Counted from the first letter of the stretch, positions 1-9,968 are shown. The stretch is 64,000 bases of DNA from Rhodobacterales bacterium HKCCE4037 (GCA_015689645.1 WVSM01000005.1:266229-330228); one strand, 5' to 3'. Notes: a model not told the origin generated them from the sequence alone. Translations and numbers: made by a program.

Positions 1-696
1 GTCGCAAGCGCGCCTTACGTTGCGGCGATGTCTTCGCTGGTGGAGGACGAGCAAGAGCTTGGTGCCGCGTGCATCGACATGGGGGCCGGGGCCACGTCGC
101 TTTCGATCTTCATGAAAAAGCACATGATTTTCGCCGACACCGTACGGATGGGCGGGGCACACGTGACCCGCGACATCAGCCAGGGGCTTCAGATCCCCAT
201 GGATGATGCGGAGCGGATCAAGACCAAGTTCGGCGGGTTGATGGCGACCGGCCTGGACGACCGTGAGATCATCGAATTGGAGGGCCACACCGGCGACTGG
301 CACCATGATCGCCGGACCGTCAGCCGCGCTGAACTGATCGGCGTGATGCGCCCTCGGGTCGAAGAAATCCTCGAAGAAGTGCGTGCACGGCTGGATGCCG
401 CCGGGTTCGAGCATCTGCCCTCGCAGCGGATCGTGCTTACGGGCGGTGGCGCGCAGATCCCGGGCCTCGACGGCCTGGCGAGCCGGATTCTTGGCAACCA
501 GGTGCGTCTTGGCCGGCCGATGCGGGTCGCGGGCCTGCCGCAGTCAGCCTATGGGCCGGCCTTCTCTGCCTGTGTCGGTCTGTCGCTTTTCGCGGCCTCG
601 CCGCAGGACGAATGGTGGGACTTCGATTTGCCCGCTGACAGGCTGCCTGCGCGGTCTCTCAGGCGCGCGGTGAAGTGGTTCCGAGACAACTGGTGA
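1..696 (+). CDS. ftsA: Cell division protein FtsA, C-terminal part (5' end outside window)
   Basis: The reading frame is open from base 1 and ends with TGA at 694-696, so this is the 3' part of a gene that starts upstream. FtsA is an actin-like ATPase that tethers FtsZ to the inner membrane and recruits later divisome proteins. Visible features are the second phosphate-binding strand ([11 protein letters not shown]), the adenosine-binding strand ([12 protein letters not shown]), and a C-terminal amphipathic helix rich in Arg and Trp ([13 protein letters not shown]) that matches the FtsA membrane-targeting sequence. ftsZ follows on the same strand after about 190 bp, as in the dcw cluster. Identification is firm; the missing N-terminus holds domain 1C. 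Confidence 0.95.
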   Translation, partial: VASAPYVAAMSSLVEDEQELGAACIDMGAGATSLSIFMKKHMIFADTVRMGGAHVTRDISQGLQIPMDDAERIKTKFGGLMATGLDDREIIELEGHTGDWHHDRRTVSRAELIGVMRPRVEEILEEVRARLDAAGFEHLPSQRIVLTGGGAQIPGLDGLASRILGNQVRLGRPMRVAGLPQSAYGPAFSACVGLSLFAASPQDEWWDFDLPADRLPARSLRRAVKWFRDNW

Positions 697-886
697 CCCC
701 CTTATCTGGGGGCTGAACGCTAAATCGCCGGTTCTCCCGTCACATACTGGCCACATTTCGCCCATGGGGGGTATTTTCCGCGTGACGCGCGGGGAATGCT
801 TCGGTAGTCTTGCCTTCAATGAAAGAGGCAGAACGGTGATCCGACAAAAGATCGGAGGCCAGGATAGAAACAGGCGGACAGTACCT

Positions 887-2512
887 ATGACTCTTAATCT
901 TACCATGCCCGACGCGCAGGCCGAACTGAAGCCGCGCATCACCGTGTTTGGTGTCGGCGGGGCCGGTGGCAACGCGGTCAACAACATGATCGACCAGCAG
1001 CTTGACGGATGCGAATTCGTCGTGGCCAACACCGATGCGCAGGCCCTGCAGCAGAGCCGAGCGCATAGCCGTATCCAGATGGGTGCACGCGTGACCGAGG
1101 GGCTCGGTGCAGGCGCGCGACCCGCGGTGGGTGCAAGTGCCGCTGAAGAAAGCATCGAGGAGATCGTCGATCACCTCGCCGGCGCGCACATGGCCTTCAT
1201 CACCGCCGGGATGGGCGGTGGCACCGGTACCGGTGCTGCCCCGATCATCGCACAGGCTGCACGTGAGCTTGGCGTTCTGACAGTGGGCGTCGTGACGAAG
1301 CCGTTCCAGTTCGAAGGCAACAAGCGCATGCGGCAGGCCGATGAGGGGATCGAAGCCCTTCAGAAGGTCGTCGATACGCTGATCATCATTCCGAACCAGA
1401 ACCTGTTCCGGCTCGCCAACGAGAAGACCACCTTCACCGAAGCCTTCGCCCTCGCGGACGACGTGCTCTACCAGGGTGTGAAGGGCGTGACCGACCTGAT
1501 GGTGCGTCCGGGCCTCATCAACCTCGACTTCGCGGACGTCCGTGCCGTGATGAACGAGATGGGCAAGGCCATGATGGGCACGGGTGAGGCCGACGGCGAG
1601 AACCGCGCGCTGGCCGCCGCCGAGAAAGCGATCGCAAACCCGCTGCTCGACGAAATCAGCCTCAAGGGCGCGAAGGGCGTTCTCATCAACGTCACCGGCG
1701 GCTACGACCTGACCTTGTTCGAACTGGACGAGGCGGCGAACCGGATCCGCGAAGAGGTCGACCCCGAGGCGAACATCATCGTCGGATCGACCCTCGACAC
1801 CGACATGGAAGGCCAGATGCGCGTCAGCGTTGTGGCAACCGGGATCGACGCAGCCGAACGCCATGCCGACAATCCGATTCCCGCGCGCCAGTTCGCGGCT
1901 GCTGCAATTGCCTCGAAGGGAGCGCCTAAGCAGGTCGAGGTCGCGGAACCTGCGGTAGAGCCGGAATACGAAGAAACCGGGCCAGAGCCGAGCCTGTTCG
2001 AGGGGTTCGACGCCGCTGCGGCAGCCGAGGCGGATGACACCGTCGCCGAGGATGACGTTCCGGCACCGGCCTACCAGCCGGCTCCGGCCCCGGCTGCAGC
2101 ACCGGCCCCGCGGCTTGAACAAGCGCCGGCGCGGCCGTCAGTCGCTGCGGTTGCTGAGCAGCCCCAGCAGGGTTACGTGGCACCGAAACCAGCTGCGGCC
2201 GGTTCGCCGACGCCAGAAGCCCTCGCCCGGCTGCGCGCCGCGATCCAGCGGGATGCGCCCGGTGCCGCTCCGACGCATGCACCTGCGCCCGCAGCGCATG
2301 AGCCCAAGCGCGGCTTCGGTATCAATTCGCTGATCAACCGCATGACGGGCAGCGCCGAGGACGGACCCGCCCCGGTGGAACGTCGCCAGCCGACCATGGC
2401 GGCGGCCCCGGCTCCGAAGCCGGTTCAGCCAAGTGCTGCCGACGACGGGATCGTCGACCCGGATCAGGAACGGATTGAAATCCCGGCTTTCCTGCGCCGT
2501 CAGGCGAATTGA
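887..2512 (+). CDS. ftsZ: Cell division protein FtsZ
   Basis: Tubulin-like GTPase that forms the cytokinetic Z ring. The protein is 541 residues. The GTP-binding signature [10 protein letters not shown] lies near residues 109-118 and the T7 synergy loop ([11 protein letters not shown]) near 211. A low-complexity Ala/Pro/Glu linker runs from about residue 325 to 525, much longer than in E. coli but usual in alphaproteobacteria. The protein ends with the conserved peptide [12 protein letters not shown] that binds FtsA and other partners. An in-frame ATG at 764 would add 41 unrelated residues; I chose 887 because the family N-terminus begins there. A strong terminator follows at 2534. Confidence 0.97.
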   Translation: MTLNLTMPDAQAELKPRITVFGVGGAGGNAVNNMIDQQLDGCEFVVANTDAQALQQSRAHSRIQMGARVTEGLGAGARPAVGASAAEESIEEIVDHLAGAHMAFITAGMGGGTGTGAAPIIAQAARELGVLTVGVVTKPFQFEGNKRMRQADEGIEALQKVVDTLIIIPNQNLFRLANEKTTFTEAFALADDVLYQGVKGVTDLMVRPGLINLDFADVRAVMNEMGKAMMGTGEADGENRALAAAEKAIANPLLDEISLKGAKGVLINVTGGYDLTLFELDEAANRIREEVDPEANIIVGSTLDTDMEGQMRVSVVATGIDAAERHADNPIPARQFAAAAIASKGAPKQVEVAEPAVEPEYEETGPEPSLFEGFDAAAAAEADDTVAEDDVPAPAYQPAPAPAAAPAPRLEQAPARPSVAAVAEQPQQGYVAPKPAAAGSPTPEALARLRAAIQRDAPGAAPTHAPAPAAHEPKRGFGINSLINRMTGSAEDGPAPVERRQPTMAAAPAPKPVQPSAADDGIVDPDQERIEIPAFLRRQAN

Positions 2513-2533
2513 ATCCGGTCACAAACTGGAACG

Positions 2534-2565
2534 AAAGGCCGGCGATTGTCCGGCCTTTTTTCTTT
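2534..2565 (+). terminator. Rho-independent terminator after ftsZ
   Basis: A perfect 9-bp stem (AAAGGCCGG pairing with CCGGCCTTT) with a 7-nt loop is followed by a T-rich tract. It sits 20 bp after the ftsZ stop codon and separates ftsZ from lpxC, so lpxC probably has its own promoter. Confidence 0.85.
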
Positions 2566-2586
2566 AAAAGGGAATAGGTTAAGGGC

Positions 2587-2595
2587 TTATCCACA
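2587..2595 (+). promoter_or_regulatory. Perfect DnaA-box match (TTATCCACA)
   Basis: The nonamer TTATCCACA fits the DnaA-box consensus TTATNCACA exactly. It lies in the 276-bp gap between ftsZ and lpxC, just past the ftsZ terminator and about 190 bp before the lpxC start. A single box is weak evidence of function, but the position next to division and envelope genes is suggestive. Confidence 0.4.
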
Positions 2596-2788
2596 GATTT
2601 TTGGCGGAAATCTGCCGATGGTTTTCAGCAATGTTGCAGGGCGTCATAAAGGTTGAGTTGCTCCATTGACCGGCCCCATATACGCCAATGTCAGCGGAAG
2701 GCGTAATGCGCCAAACCCGCGATGCCGCAGAGCGTTCGGATTGAATGGACGCCGCGATACGTTTGGGACAGTAAGTGCAGGCGATGTG

Positions 2789-3706
2789 ATGCAGGCGACA
2801 ATCCGAAAATCGGTAACATTCAAGGGCATTGGTCTGCATTCGGGCCAGGGCGCCACGGTCAGCATTCTGCCGCAAGCCGTGAATGTCGGCATCTGGTTCC
2901 GGCGCACCGACCTTGACGATGCGGCAATGATACCGGCCCGTTACAACCTCGTTCCCGAGAGCCGCCTGTGCACGCGGCTCGTGGCCGAGGACGGTACGGA
3001 GGTGTCGACGGTCGAACATATCATGGCTGCGCTGGTCGGATGCGGCATCCATAATGCATTGATCGAGATTGACGGCCCGGAAATGCCGATCCTCGACGGC
3101 TCTGCCGCGCCCTTCGTGCGCGGCATTCTGGATGCAGGCATTCAACGACAGAACGCGCCGATCCATGCGTTTGAAATTCTCAAGCCTGTAAGGGTCGAAG
3201 AGGGGGACGCCTGGGCCGAGCTCGAACCCGCGCCCGGTCTCGAGATGGATTACACGATCAGTTTCGTGGATGCGGCCATCGGCTACCAGCGCCGGACCGA
3301 GAAACTGGCAAACGGAAAATTCGTGCGGGAATTGTGTGACAGCCGCACCTTCTGTCGCCGTGCCGATGTGGACATGATGCGCCAGGCCGGTCTGGCCCTT
3401 GGCGGCACGTATGAGAATGCCGTTGTCGTGGATGGCGAAATGGTGCTCAGCCCGGGCGGCTTCCGCCATGCTGACGAGGCCGTGCGCCACAAGATGCTCG
3501 ACGCGCTTGGCGATCTTGCCCTCGCGGGCGCGCCCATCCTGGGTCGCTATATCGGCGTGCGGTCGGGCCACATGCTGACCAACAAGCTGCTGCGCGCACT
3601 CTTCGCAACACCTGGAGCCGTCAGACTGGTGGAATGCTCGCCCGAGCAGGCCGCACGGCTGCCCGGAGTCGGTGTGAAAACCGACGATCTGGCCAAGGTC
3701 GCCTGA
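2789..3706 (+). CDS. lpxC: UDP-3-O-acyl-N-acetylglucosamine deacetylase
   Basis: Zinc-dependent deacetylase, the committed step of lipid A synthesis in the cytoplasm. The 305-residue length is normal for the family. Metal and catalytic motifs are present: TVEHIMAAL with the first zinc His near residue 77, HKMLDALGDLALAG with the second His and the Asp near 234-238, and the His in GHMLTNKLL near 261. The start at 2789 (ATGCAGGCGACAATC) matches the usual LpxC N-terminus; an upstream in-frame ATG at 2666 would add 41 residues with no family likeness. It follows ftsZ as in other Rhodobacterales dcw clusters. Confidence 0.96.
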   Translation: MQATIRKSVTFKGIGLHSGQGATVSILPQAVNVGIWFRRTDLDDAAMIPARYNLVPESRLCTRLVAEDGTEVSTVEHIMAALVGCGIHNALIEIDGPEMPILDGSAAPFVRGILDAGIQRQNAPIHAFEILKPVRVEEGDAWAELEPAPGLEMDYTISFVDAAIGYQRRTEKLANGKFVRELCDSRTFCRRADVDMMRQAGLALGGTYENAVVVDGEMVLSPGGFRHADEAVRHKMLDALGDLALAGAPILGRYIGVRSGHMLTNKLLRALFATPGAVRLVECSPEQAARLPGVGVKTDDLAKVA

Positions 3707-3851
3707 GCGGGGCGTTGCATTCCTGCGACAATCCCGTGATCAGGCATTTTGCCCACAAAAGGAATGTGCTAGACCTTGCGCAATTGTCCTATTCAAGGGC
3801 AAAACAAGATGTCTGCGTCCGTTATGGATGCCTGGATTTGGGGCCGTCTGC

Positions 3852-4739
3852 ATGAGTATCACCCGTTTCCGTCTATCCGGTGCTGCGCTCGCGCTGACAC
3901 TTGTCCTGGCGGGCTGCGGCGGTGGTGGCATCGGCGGGATTTTCGGTGGTGGCGGTGGCGGTGGTCTTTTCGCTAGCCGTGGCGCGAACCTTCCGCTGGA
4001 AGAGCTTGACGCGGAAACGATCTACCAGCAGGCCGAATACCAACTTGAACAGGGCAATGCGGACGACGCGGCCGAACTGTTCATCGAAGTCGAGCGCCTG
4101 CATCCCTATTCCGCATGGGCCGAGCGCGCGCTGATCATGGCGGCATTCTCCTATCATGAGGACGGCGATTACGAAGCCGCCCGCGTGGCTGCGCAGCGGT
4201 ATCTTGATTTCTATCCCGGCAACGAAGATGCGGCCTACGCGCAATATCTTCTGGCGCTGAGCTACTACGATCAGATCGACCAGGTAGGCCGCGACCAAGG
4301 CGTGACCTATCAGGCCCTTCAGGCCCTGCGGGTCGTGATCGAACGCTATCCGGACAGCGAATACACGCAGGATGCGATCCTGCGCTTCGATCTTGCCTTC
4401 GACCACCTTGCGGGCAAGGAAATGGAAGTGGGTCGGTATTACCTGCGCCGCCAGCACTACACTTCGGCGATCAACCGGTTCCGCGTTGTGGTAGAAGAAT
4501 TCCAGACCACGTCGCACACACCCGAAGCGCTTTTGCGTCTGGTCGAATCCTATCTCGCGCTTGGTCTGACCGATGAGGCGCAGACGGCCGGTGCCATCCT
4601 TGGCTACAACTTCCAGTCGTCGCCGTTCTACGACGATGCCTACCGCCAATTGACCGGCCAGGGCCTGTCGCTGGAAGCGGCGGGTGAGAACTGGCTGCGT
4701 GAGGTCTGGCAGCAAACCGTGCGGGGCGACTGGCTGTAA
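3852..4739 (+). CDS. bamD: Outer membrane assembly lipoprotein BamD
   Basis: Lipoprotein of the BAM complex, which folds beta-barrel proteins into the outer membrane. The 295-residue product begins with a lipoprotein signal ending in LAGC (Cys22). A Gly-rich stretch follows the Cys. The rest is a series of TPR-like helical pairs, for example the segments around ETIYQQAEYQLEQGNADDA and YQALQALRVVIERYPDSEY, typical of BamD/ComL. The ATG at 3852 places the signal peptide at the very N-terminus; an alternative ATG at 3828 would put eight residues before it. recN begins 40 bp after the stop, so the two are probably co-transcribed. Confidence 0.93.
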   Translation: MSITRFRLSGAALALTLVLAGCGGGGIGGIFGGGGGGGLFASRGANLPLEELDAETIYQQAEYQLEQGNADDAAELFIEVERLHPYSAWAERALIMAAFSYHEDGDYEAARVAAQRYLDFYPGNEDAAYAQYLLALSYYDQIDQVGRDQGVTYQALQALRVVIERYPDSEYTQDAILRFDLAFDHLAGKEMEVGRYYLRRQHYTSAINRFRVVVEEFQTTSHTPEALLRLVESYLALGLTDEAQTAGAILGYNFQSSPFYDDAYRQLTGQGLSLEAAGENWLREVWQQTVRGDWL

Positions 4740-4779
4740 GCGCCTTGACGGGCCTGACAGCTTAGGGAACACCCATCCC

Positions 4780-6435
4780 ATGCTGCGCCACCTCGACATA
4801 CGTGACATGCTGATCATCGACCGGCTGGAGCTTGCGTTTCAGCCGGGGTTGAACGTGCTGACCGGTGAGACCGGGGCCGGCAAGTCGATCCTTCTGGATT
4901 CGCTTGGGTTTGTCCTTGGATGGCGGGGCCGCGCGGATCTGGTGCGGGCCGGCGCGGAGCAGGGCGAAGTGCTGGCCGAGTTCGATTTGCCGGACGGCCA
5001 CCCGGCGCGCACCGTGTTGGAGGAGGCCGGTCTTCCGACCTCCGACGAATTGATCCTGCGCCGGATCAACACGCCCGAGGGCCGCAAGACCGCCTGGGTC
5101 AATGACCGCCGGGTCTCAGGGGACGTGCTCCGCGCTCTTTCGGATTGCCTCGTGGAGTTGCATGGACAGCAGGACGACAAGGGCCTGCTGGACCCCAAGA
5201 ACCACCGGGTGATGCTGGATGAGTTCGGTGGGCTCCATGCCTTGCGCGCTAAGGTCGGTGCGGCCTGGCGTGAAAAGGCGGGTGCGGCCAAGGCGCTGGA
5301 TGCCGCCGAGGCGCGGCTGGCCGAGATGCGGGCGGAGGAGGAATTTCTGCGCCATTCGGTGGCCGAGTTGAAAAAGCTTGCCCCGCTGGAGGGTGAGGAG
5401 GCGGACCTCGACACGCGCCGTCGCCTGATGCAGGGCGCCGAGAAGATGCGAGAAGATGTGGCGCGCGCCATCGAAGGCCTTGGTGTGAACGGTGCGGAAG
5501 GCGCGATCGTGGAAGCGCAACGCTGGCTGGACGGCGTCGTGGATCGCGCCGAAGGCAAGCTGGAAAGCCCATTGGCCGCGCTGGAACGGGCGATGGTCGA
5601 ATTGGGCGAGGCACAGGCTGGTGTTGCAGCTTTCGCGGAGCGGTTGGAGTTCAACCCGGCAGAGTTGGAGATGGTCGAGGAAAGGCTTTTCGCTCTGCGC
5701 GGTCTGGCGCGGAAGCACGGGGTCTTGGCCGATGACCTCGCCGGTCTGGCCGAAGATCTGTCCGATCGGCTTGCGACGCTTGATGGCGGCGAGGCGGAGA
5801 TCGGCGAGCTGAAAGCAAAGCGCGCGGCAGCGGATCGGGCATATGCCGAGGTCGCGCAGGAGCTGAGTGCGAAGCGACTGGCTGCTGCAAAGACGCTCGA
5901 CGCGGCGATGGCTGCGGAGTTGGCGCCGCTCAAGATGGAGCGTGCCGTGTTCGAAACGCGGCGCGAAGAGGCCACGCCGGGGCCGGACGGGATTGACGCG
6001 ATCACATTCACCGTTGCCACCAACCCCGGTGCACCGGCTGGCCCGCTGAACAAGATCGCTTCGGGCGGCGAGCTTTCACGATTTCTTCTGGCTTTGAAGG
6101 TCTGCCTGACGGCAGATGCCACCGGCCTGACGATGATCTTCGACGAAATCGACCGCGGAGTGGGTGGCGCGACGGCGGATGCGGTGGGTCGCAGGCTCGC
6201 CGCGTTGGCCGAAGGCGGGCAGGTGCTGGTCGTGACCCACTCACCGCAGGTCGCGGCCCTCGGCGCGCATCATTGGCAGGTGACAAAGTCGGTGGAACAG
6301 GGCGTTACCTTCAGCCGGGTGGTGCCGCTGTCCGTGGAAAAGCGTATAGACGAAGTGGCGCGCATGGTGTCGGGTGATACGGTCACCGATGCAGCGCGCG
6401 AGGCGGCCCGCGCCCTTTTGAGCGGCAGCGCCTGA
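4780..6435 (+). CDS. recN: DNA repair protein RecN
   Basis: SMC-like ATPase acting in double-strand break repair. The 551-residue protein has a Walker A motif GETGAGKS at about 29-36, a central coiled coil rich in Ala, Glu and Leu (about 150-370), an ABC signature in ASGGELSRF near 427, and Walker B MIFDEIDRG near 452, followed by VVTHSPQVAA. The start at 4780 gives MLRHLDIRDMLIID, the usual RecN N-terminus; the frame is open further upstream but overlaps bamD. bamD-recN adjacency is common in alphaproteobacteria. Confidence 0.96.
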   Translation: MLRHLDIRDMLIIDRLELAFQPGLNVLTGETGAGKSILLDSLGFVLGWRGRADLVRAGAEQGEVLAEFDLPDGHPARTVLEEAGLPTSDELILRRINTPEGRKTAWVNDRRVSGDVLRALSDCLVELHGQQDDKGLLDPKNHRVMLDEFGGLHALRAKVGAAWREKAGAAKALDAAEARLAEMRAEEEFLRHSVAELKKLAPLEGEEADLDTRRRLMQGAEKMREDVARAIEGLGVNGAEGAIVEAQRWLDGVVDRAEGKLESPLAALERAMVELGEAQAGVAAFAERLEFNPAELEMVEERLFALRGLARKHGVLADDLAGLAEDLSDRLATLDGGEAEIGELKAKRAAADRAYAEVAQELSAKRLAAAKTLDAAMAAELAPLKMERAVFETRREEATPGPDGIDAITFTVATNPGAPAGPLNKIASGGELSRFLLALKVCLTADATGLTMIFDEIDRGVGGATADAVGRRLAALAEGGQVLVVTHSPQVAALGAHHWQVTKSVEQGVTFSRVVPLSVEKRIDEVARMVSGDTVTDAAREAARALLSGSA

Positions 6436-6619
6436 CCGTCTTTGTGCGTGATCCGTGTTGCGTTACCGGAAATGAAGAATTGAAGAGATGCCGGGTTTTC
6501 AAAGTCTTGGCCCTCGTCTACCAAGGAAATAGGGCCACCTGACATGCCGGTTCGCGCGATGCCGGGGCGGGGTTGGCCGGTTTCGTTACCCATCGCGCCA
6601 GTCAGAAAGCGAGCCCGAC

Positions 6620-8308
6620 GTGGCCGAAACGACCCGCGGATATGTCCAGGAGCAGGCTCATCGGCTTGCGGTGGGCACGCGCGGCGCTTGGGCGCTTCTG
6701 CTCGAAAAAGGGCCGAGCCAATTCCAGTTCTGGCTCATCGCACTGGTCATCGGTGTTCTTGCGGGCTTTGCCGCGCTGTTCTTCCGTAAAGGAATCTCCT
6801 GGCTCCAATCCACGCTTTATGGCGTCGACGATGTGCGCATGCTGCACTCCTTCGCCGAAAGCCTGCCGTGGTGGGTGATCCTGATCATCCCGGTCGGCGG
6901 AGGCCTCGTGGTGGGGGCGATCCTGCATCACTTCACGCCGGACGGGCGCGTGCGCTCGGTCGCTGACGTGATCGAAGGCGCTGCGCTCAACGATGGCCGG
7001 GTGGAGGGACGCGCCGGGCTGGCCTCGGCCGTCGCGTCGCTGATCACGCTCGGCTCCGGCGGGTCAAGCGGACGGGAGGGGCCGGTCGTCCACCTCGCTG
7101 CGGTGATCTCGTCGAAGATCTCGCGTTGGATCAATGCAGACGGCATCACCGGTCGCGATCTTCTGGGCTGCGCCGTGGCCGCCGCCGTCTCGGCCAGTTT
7201 CAATGCCCCGATTGCAGGCGCGATATTCGCGTTGGAAGTGGTGCTGCGCCATTTTGCCGTCCACGCTTTCGCCCCCATCGTCATCGCCAGCGCGGCGGGC
7301 ACGATCATCAACCGGCTGGAGTTCGGAAACGTCACCGAGTTCATGCTGATGGAGGACGGGATGCTCCAGTTCTACGTGGAGCTTCCGGCCTTCCTCATCC
7401 TCGGTATCCTCAGCGGCTTCGTGGCCGTCCTGTTCATGCGTGGCACGTTCTGGGCCGAAGACCTGGCCACGGCCGTACAGCGCCGGACCGGGATGCCGCG
7501 TTGGCTGCGTCCTGGCCTCGCCGGCCTGCTTCTGGGCGCGATCGCAATCTTTTTCCCGCATATCATCGGTGTCGGCTACGAGACGACATCGGCAGCGCTG
7601 ACCGGGCAGTTGCTTCTTTGGGAAGCGATTGTCCTGGCGATCGTCAAATCCATCGCGGCGGCAATCACCATCGCCGGGCGCATGGGGGGCGGTGTCTTTT
7701 CGCCGTCGCTGATGATCGGTGCGATCCTCGGGCTGGCGTTTGGTCTTGTCGCGACCGGCATCTTTCCGGACGTGTCCGGCTCCAAGACCCTCTACGCTCT
7801 GGCCGGCATGGGCGCGGTTGCGGCAGCGGTTCTTGGTGCGCCGATTTCGACCACGCTGATCGTGTTCGAGCTGACCGGCGACTGGCAGACCGGCCTCGCT
7901 GTGATGGTGGCGGTGTCGATGTCGACGGCCATCGCCTCGAAACTTGTGCACCGCTCGTTCTTCCTGACCCAACTGGAACGGCGCAACATCCACCTTGCGG
8001 CGGGGCCGCAGGCCTACCTGCTTTCGATGTTTCGGGTGGGCAACGTCATGCGCCCGATGGCTCACGAGAATGCAGCCCCCTCCGAACGGCTGTTCACCCT
8101 GATAGAGCAAGGCATTTTCACCGATACGCAGGCGACGCTGGAAAGTGCCTTGCCGATCTTCGAGCGCACGGGCCTCGATTTCGTGCCGGTGGTCCAATTG
8201 TCGCCGCAGGGCGGCGCCCCGGCGCTGGAAGGCGCGTTGTTCCACGTCGACGCGCTCAAGGCCTATAATCGCGCCCTTGCGGCAACGGCGGCGGAAGAGC
8301 ATTCGTAG
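6620..8308 (+). CDS. CLC-family voltage-gated chloride channel/antiporter homologue
   Basis: Polytopic inner-membrane protein of 562 residues. CLC hallmarks are the selectivity-filter segments GSGGSSGREGP (gating Glu153), GGGVFSPSLMIGA, and the helix-end motif with ELTGDW. After the roughly 440-residue membrane core comes a soluble tail of about 100 residues resembling a CBS-type regulatory segment. At the position of the internal proton glutamate of E. coli ClcA (second Glu of FIIEE) this protein has Val207 (FALEVV), as in CLC channels, so it may not be a standard Cl-/H+ antiporter. The start codon is GTG. It stands alone, about 180 bp after recN. Confidence 0.88.
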   Translation: MAETTRGYVQEQAHRLAVGTRGAWALLLEKGPSQFQFWLIALVIGVLAGFAALFFRKGISWLQSTLYGVDDVRMLHSFAESLPWWVILIIPVGGGLVVGAILHHFTPDGRVRSVADVIEGAALNDGRVEGRAGLASAVASLITLGSGGSSGREGPVVHLAAVISSKISRWINADGITGRDLLGCAVAAAVSASFNAPIAGAIFALEVVLRHFAVHAFAPIVIASAAGTIINRLEFGNVTEFMLMEDGMLQFYVELPAFLILGILSGFVAVLFMRGTFWAEDLATAVQRRTGMPRWLRPGLAGLLLGAIAIFFPHIIGVGYETTSAALTGQLLLWEAIVLAIVKSIAAAITIAGRMGGGVFSPSLMIGAILGLAFGLVATGIFPDVSGSKTLYALAGMGAVAAAVLGAPISTTLIVFELTGDWQTGLAVMVAVSMSTAIASKLVHRSFFLTQLERRNIHLAAGPQAYLLSMFRVGNVMRPMAHENAAPSERLFTLIEQGIFTDTQATLESALPIFERTGLDFVPVVQLSPQGGAPALEGALFHVDALKAYNRALAATAAEEHS

Positions 8309-8367
8309 CACCTGACGAAACAGAATTTTTCTTTGGAGATCATGGATACACGCGGCATGGTTGACCC

Positions 8368-9435
8368 ATGGATATCCGGATTCTCTGCCTCACCGCCCTG
8401 TTCTCTTTTGCTGCTCCCTCCGCATACGCCCAGGGGGCTGCGGATCGGCTTCAAACCATTCTCGGCAATGTGCCCATCGCGGCGCTGGACGCTGGTGAAG
8501 GTGCGATCGTCGCGGGTTTCGGAAACGGGGATGCAGTCCGCTGGATCGCGGTCAACGGGGCACGGGCCGGCCGCAATCCCGAGACGCCGAACCGCATTGC
8601 CGCCCTGCGGTCGGCCGCGCCGAACCAGCAGCAGGTGATCGCCGGGACCACCGACGAAGGGCTCCGCGCGGCCATCGGCCTTCAGGCCAGCGATTGGGTG
8701 AACACCTGGGAAGTGGCGCAGGGCGTGGCACGGGTCGGTGCGATGGACATCTTCCCCGACAGCGAAATGCGGCTGCGCGGGGCACTCTACGTGCGGGGTC
8801 TGAGGGAGGAAGTGCGCGGGGAAACCTCGGTGATGTGGACCGACGTTTCCGATTTCGAGGCCGCAGACGATCTCGTGGATCCGTCGAACCCCTTCGGAGG
8901 CGACCTGGGATTGCCACTTCGCGTTGCATTCCTTGGGGATCGCGCGCTCTGGGCCACCGGATGGCCAGCGCTTGATCTCGCGTTGGCGCCCAACGGACCG
9001 ACATTCGCAGGGCGCGATGATGCTCAGGCCTTGATCGCGGGCTTGCGACAGGTGGGCAACCTAGGTGCCCTGGTTTCCGTCCGGTGCTGGTTGCGGAACG
9101 GGGCCGAGGTTCCGATCACCGGCGCCGAGGCCGGCCCGGTCGAAGGGCTTGCCCTGGCCGATTACGCGAACCGCGAGACCGAAGGGGCGGCGATGGTCCT
9201 TTTATTGGCGGACGGGCGCGACACCGAGGCGCTGGCCGCGAGCCTGCGTGAGGCCTGGCCGATCCTGTCGGACCTGCCATCCCCTGCCGAGCCGGAGATC
9301 AGCTTCAGCGGCCAGGCAATCGTCGTCACGATGCAGAGCGACTGGGGGGACGATGGAGCGGAAACCAACGGCGCATACGAGGCGTTCCTGAGCGTTCTGA
9401 ACGGCGGGCGTCTGGGCTTCCTGCTTTCAAGATAA
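8368..9435 (+). CDS. Exported protein of unknown function
   Basis: The 355-residue product begins with a clear Sec signal peptide (MDIRILCLTALFSFAAPSAYAQ, cleavage after AYA or AQ). The mature part is acidic, with no membrane segment and no catalytic motif I recognise. It has alternating short strands and Ala-rich helices and a single Cys in the mature region. The gene follows the CLC gene by 59 bp on the same strand, but nothing links their roles. It is probably periplasmic. I do not recognise the family. Confidence 0.7.
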   Translation: MDIRILCLTALFSFAAPSAYAQGAADRLQTILGNVPIAALDAGEGAIVAGFGNGDAVRWIAVNGARAGRNPETPNRIAALRSAAPNQQQVIAGTTDEGLRAAIGLQASDWVNTWEVAQGVARVGAMDIFPDSEMRLRGALYVRGLREEVRGETSVMWTDVSDFEAADDLVDPSNPFGGDLGLPLRVAFLGDRALWATGWPALDLALAPNGPTFAGRDDAQALIAGLRQVGNLGALVSVRCWLRNGAEVPITGAEAGPVEGLALADYANRETEGAAMVLLLADGRDTEALAASLREAWPILSDLPSPAEPEISFSGQAIVVTMQSDWGDDGAETNGAYEAFLSVLNGGRLGFLLSR

Positions 9436-9554
9436 CAGGCGGTAATCGCCCGGCGGCCAGGCACCTGGACCGCCCCTTGCCGGGCTATGCTCCGTGGAAC
9501 CGAGCCAATCGTTCAATCCCGATCTCGTCGAGGCCTCGAATTCCTGAGGGGAAT

Positions 9555-9593
9555 GAGGGACCGGACGTCGTCCCTCAACGCGTCCAGGGACGT
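9555..9593. other. Overlapping hairpins between convergent genes
   Basis: In the 191-bp gap between two convergent genes, GAGGGAC (9555-9561) can pair with GTCCCTC (9570-9576), and the same GTCCCT can pair instead with AGGGAC ending at 9593. There is no T-run, so this is only a possible bidirectional termination structure. I see nothing else in the gap. Confidence 0.3.
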
Positions 9594-9626
9594 TTCAGCG
9601 ATTGACGGAGCCTTCGCGCCTCTGGT

Positions 9627-9968
9627 TCAAAGCTTCTCGACCGTCACGCGATCCGTGTAGAACGCGATATGGCCGGCGATCTGTTCGACCCCGGAGAGCG
9701 GCTCTTCGTAGCTCCAGGCCGCGTCGATGGCGTCTCCGTCCGGCCCTGACACGGTATAGTAGGTCGCCGTGCCCTTGTAGGGGCAGCGCGTGGTCGATTC
9801 CGTCTTTTCCAGGAAACTCATCCCGATGTCTTCGCGCGGAAAGTAGATCACCGGCGCGTAAGATCCTTCGGTCAGTTCCAGCGCGTTGGTGCTTTCGCCC
9901 AGAACCGCGCCGCTTGCGCGTACAACCCAAGTCCCCGAAGCCGGTCTGATCGTGATATGGTCTGCCAT
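9627..9968 (-). CDS. DUF427 domain protein
   Basis: Small soluble protein of 113 residues. It has the DUF427 pattern: an N-terminal strand pair with RASGAVLGES, then VIYFPREDI, then TRCPYKGTATYY with a conserved Cys-Pro-Tyr, and a final AFYTDRV strand. The molecular function of the family is not established. The start at 9968 is preceded by GGGGAGG with 7-nt spacing; a second ATG sits one codon upstream. It lies 90 bp downstream of the aminopeptidase gene on the same strand and may be part of its transcript. Confidence 0.85.
   Translation of the reverse strand: MADHITIRPASGTWVVRASGAVLGESTNALELTEGSYAPVIYFPREDIGMSFLEKTESTTRCPYKGTATYYTVSGPDGDAIDAAWSYEEPLSGVEQIAGHIAFYTDRVTVEKL

Noticed and set aside
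740..2122. Minus-strand open frame of 460 codons
   Set aside because: Shadow of ftsZ; His- and Arg-rich without any fold sign.
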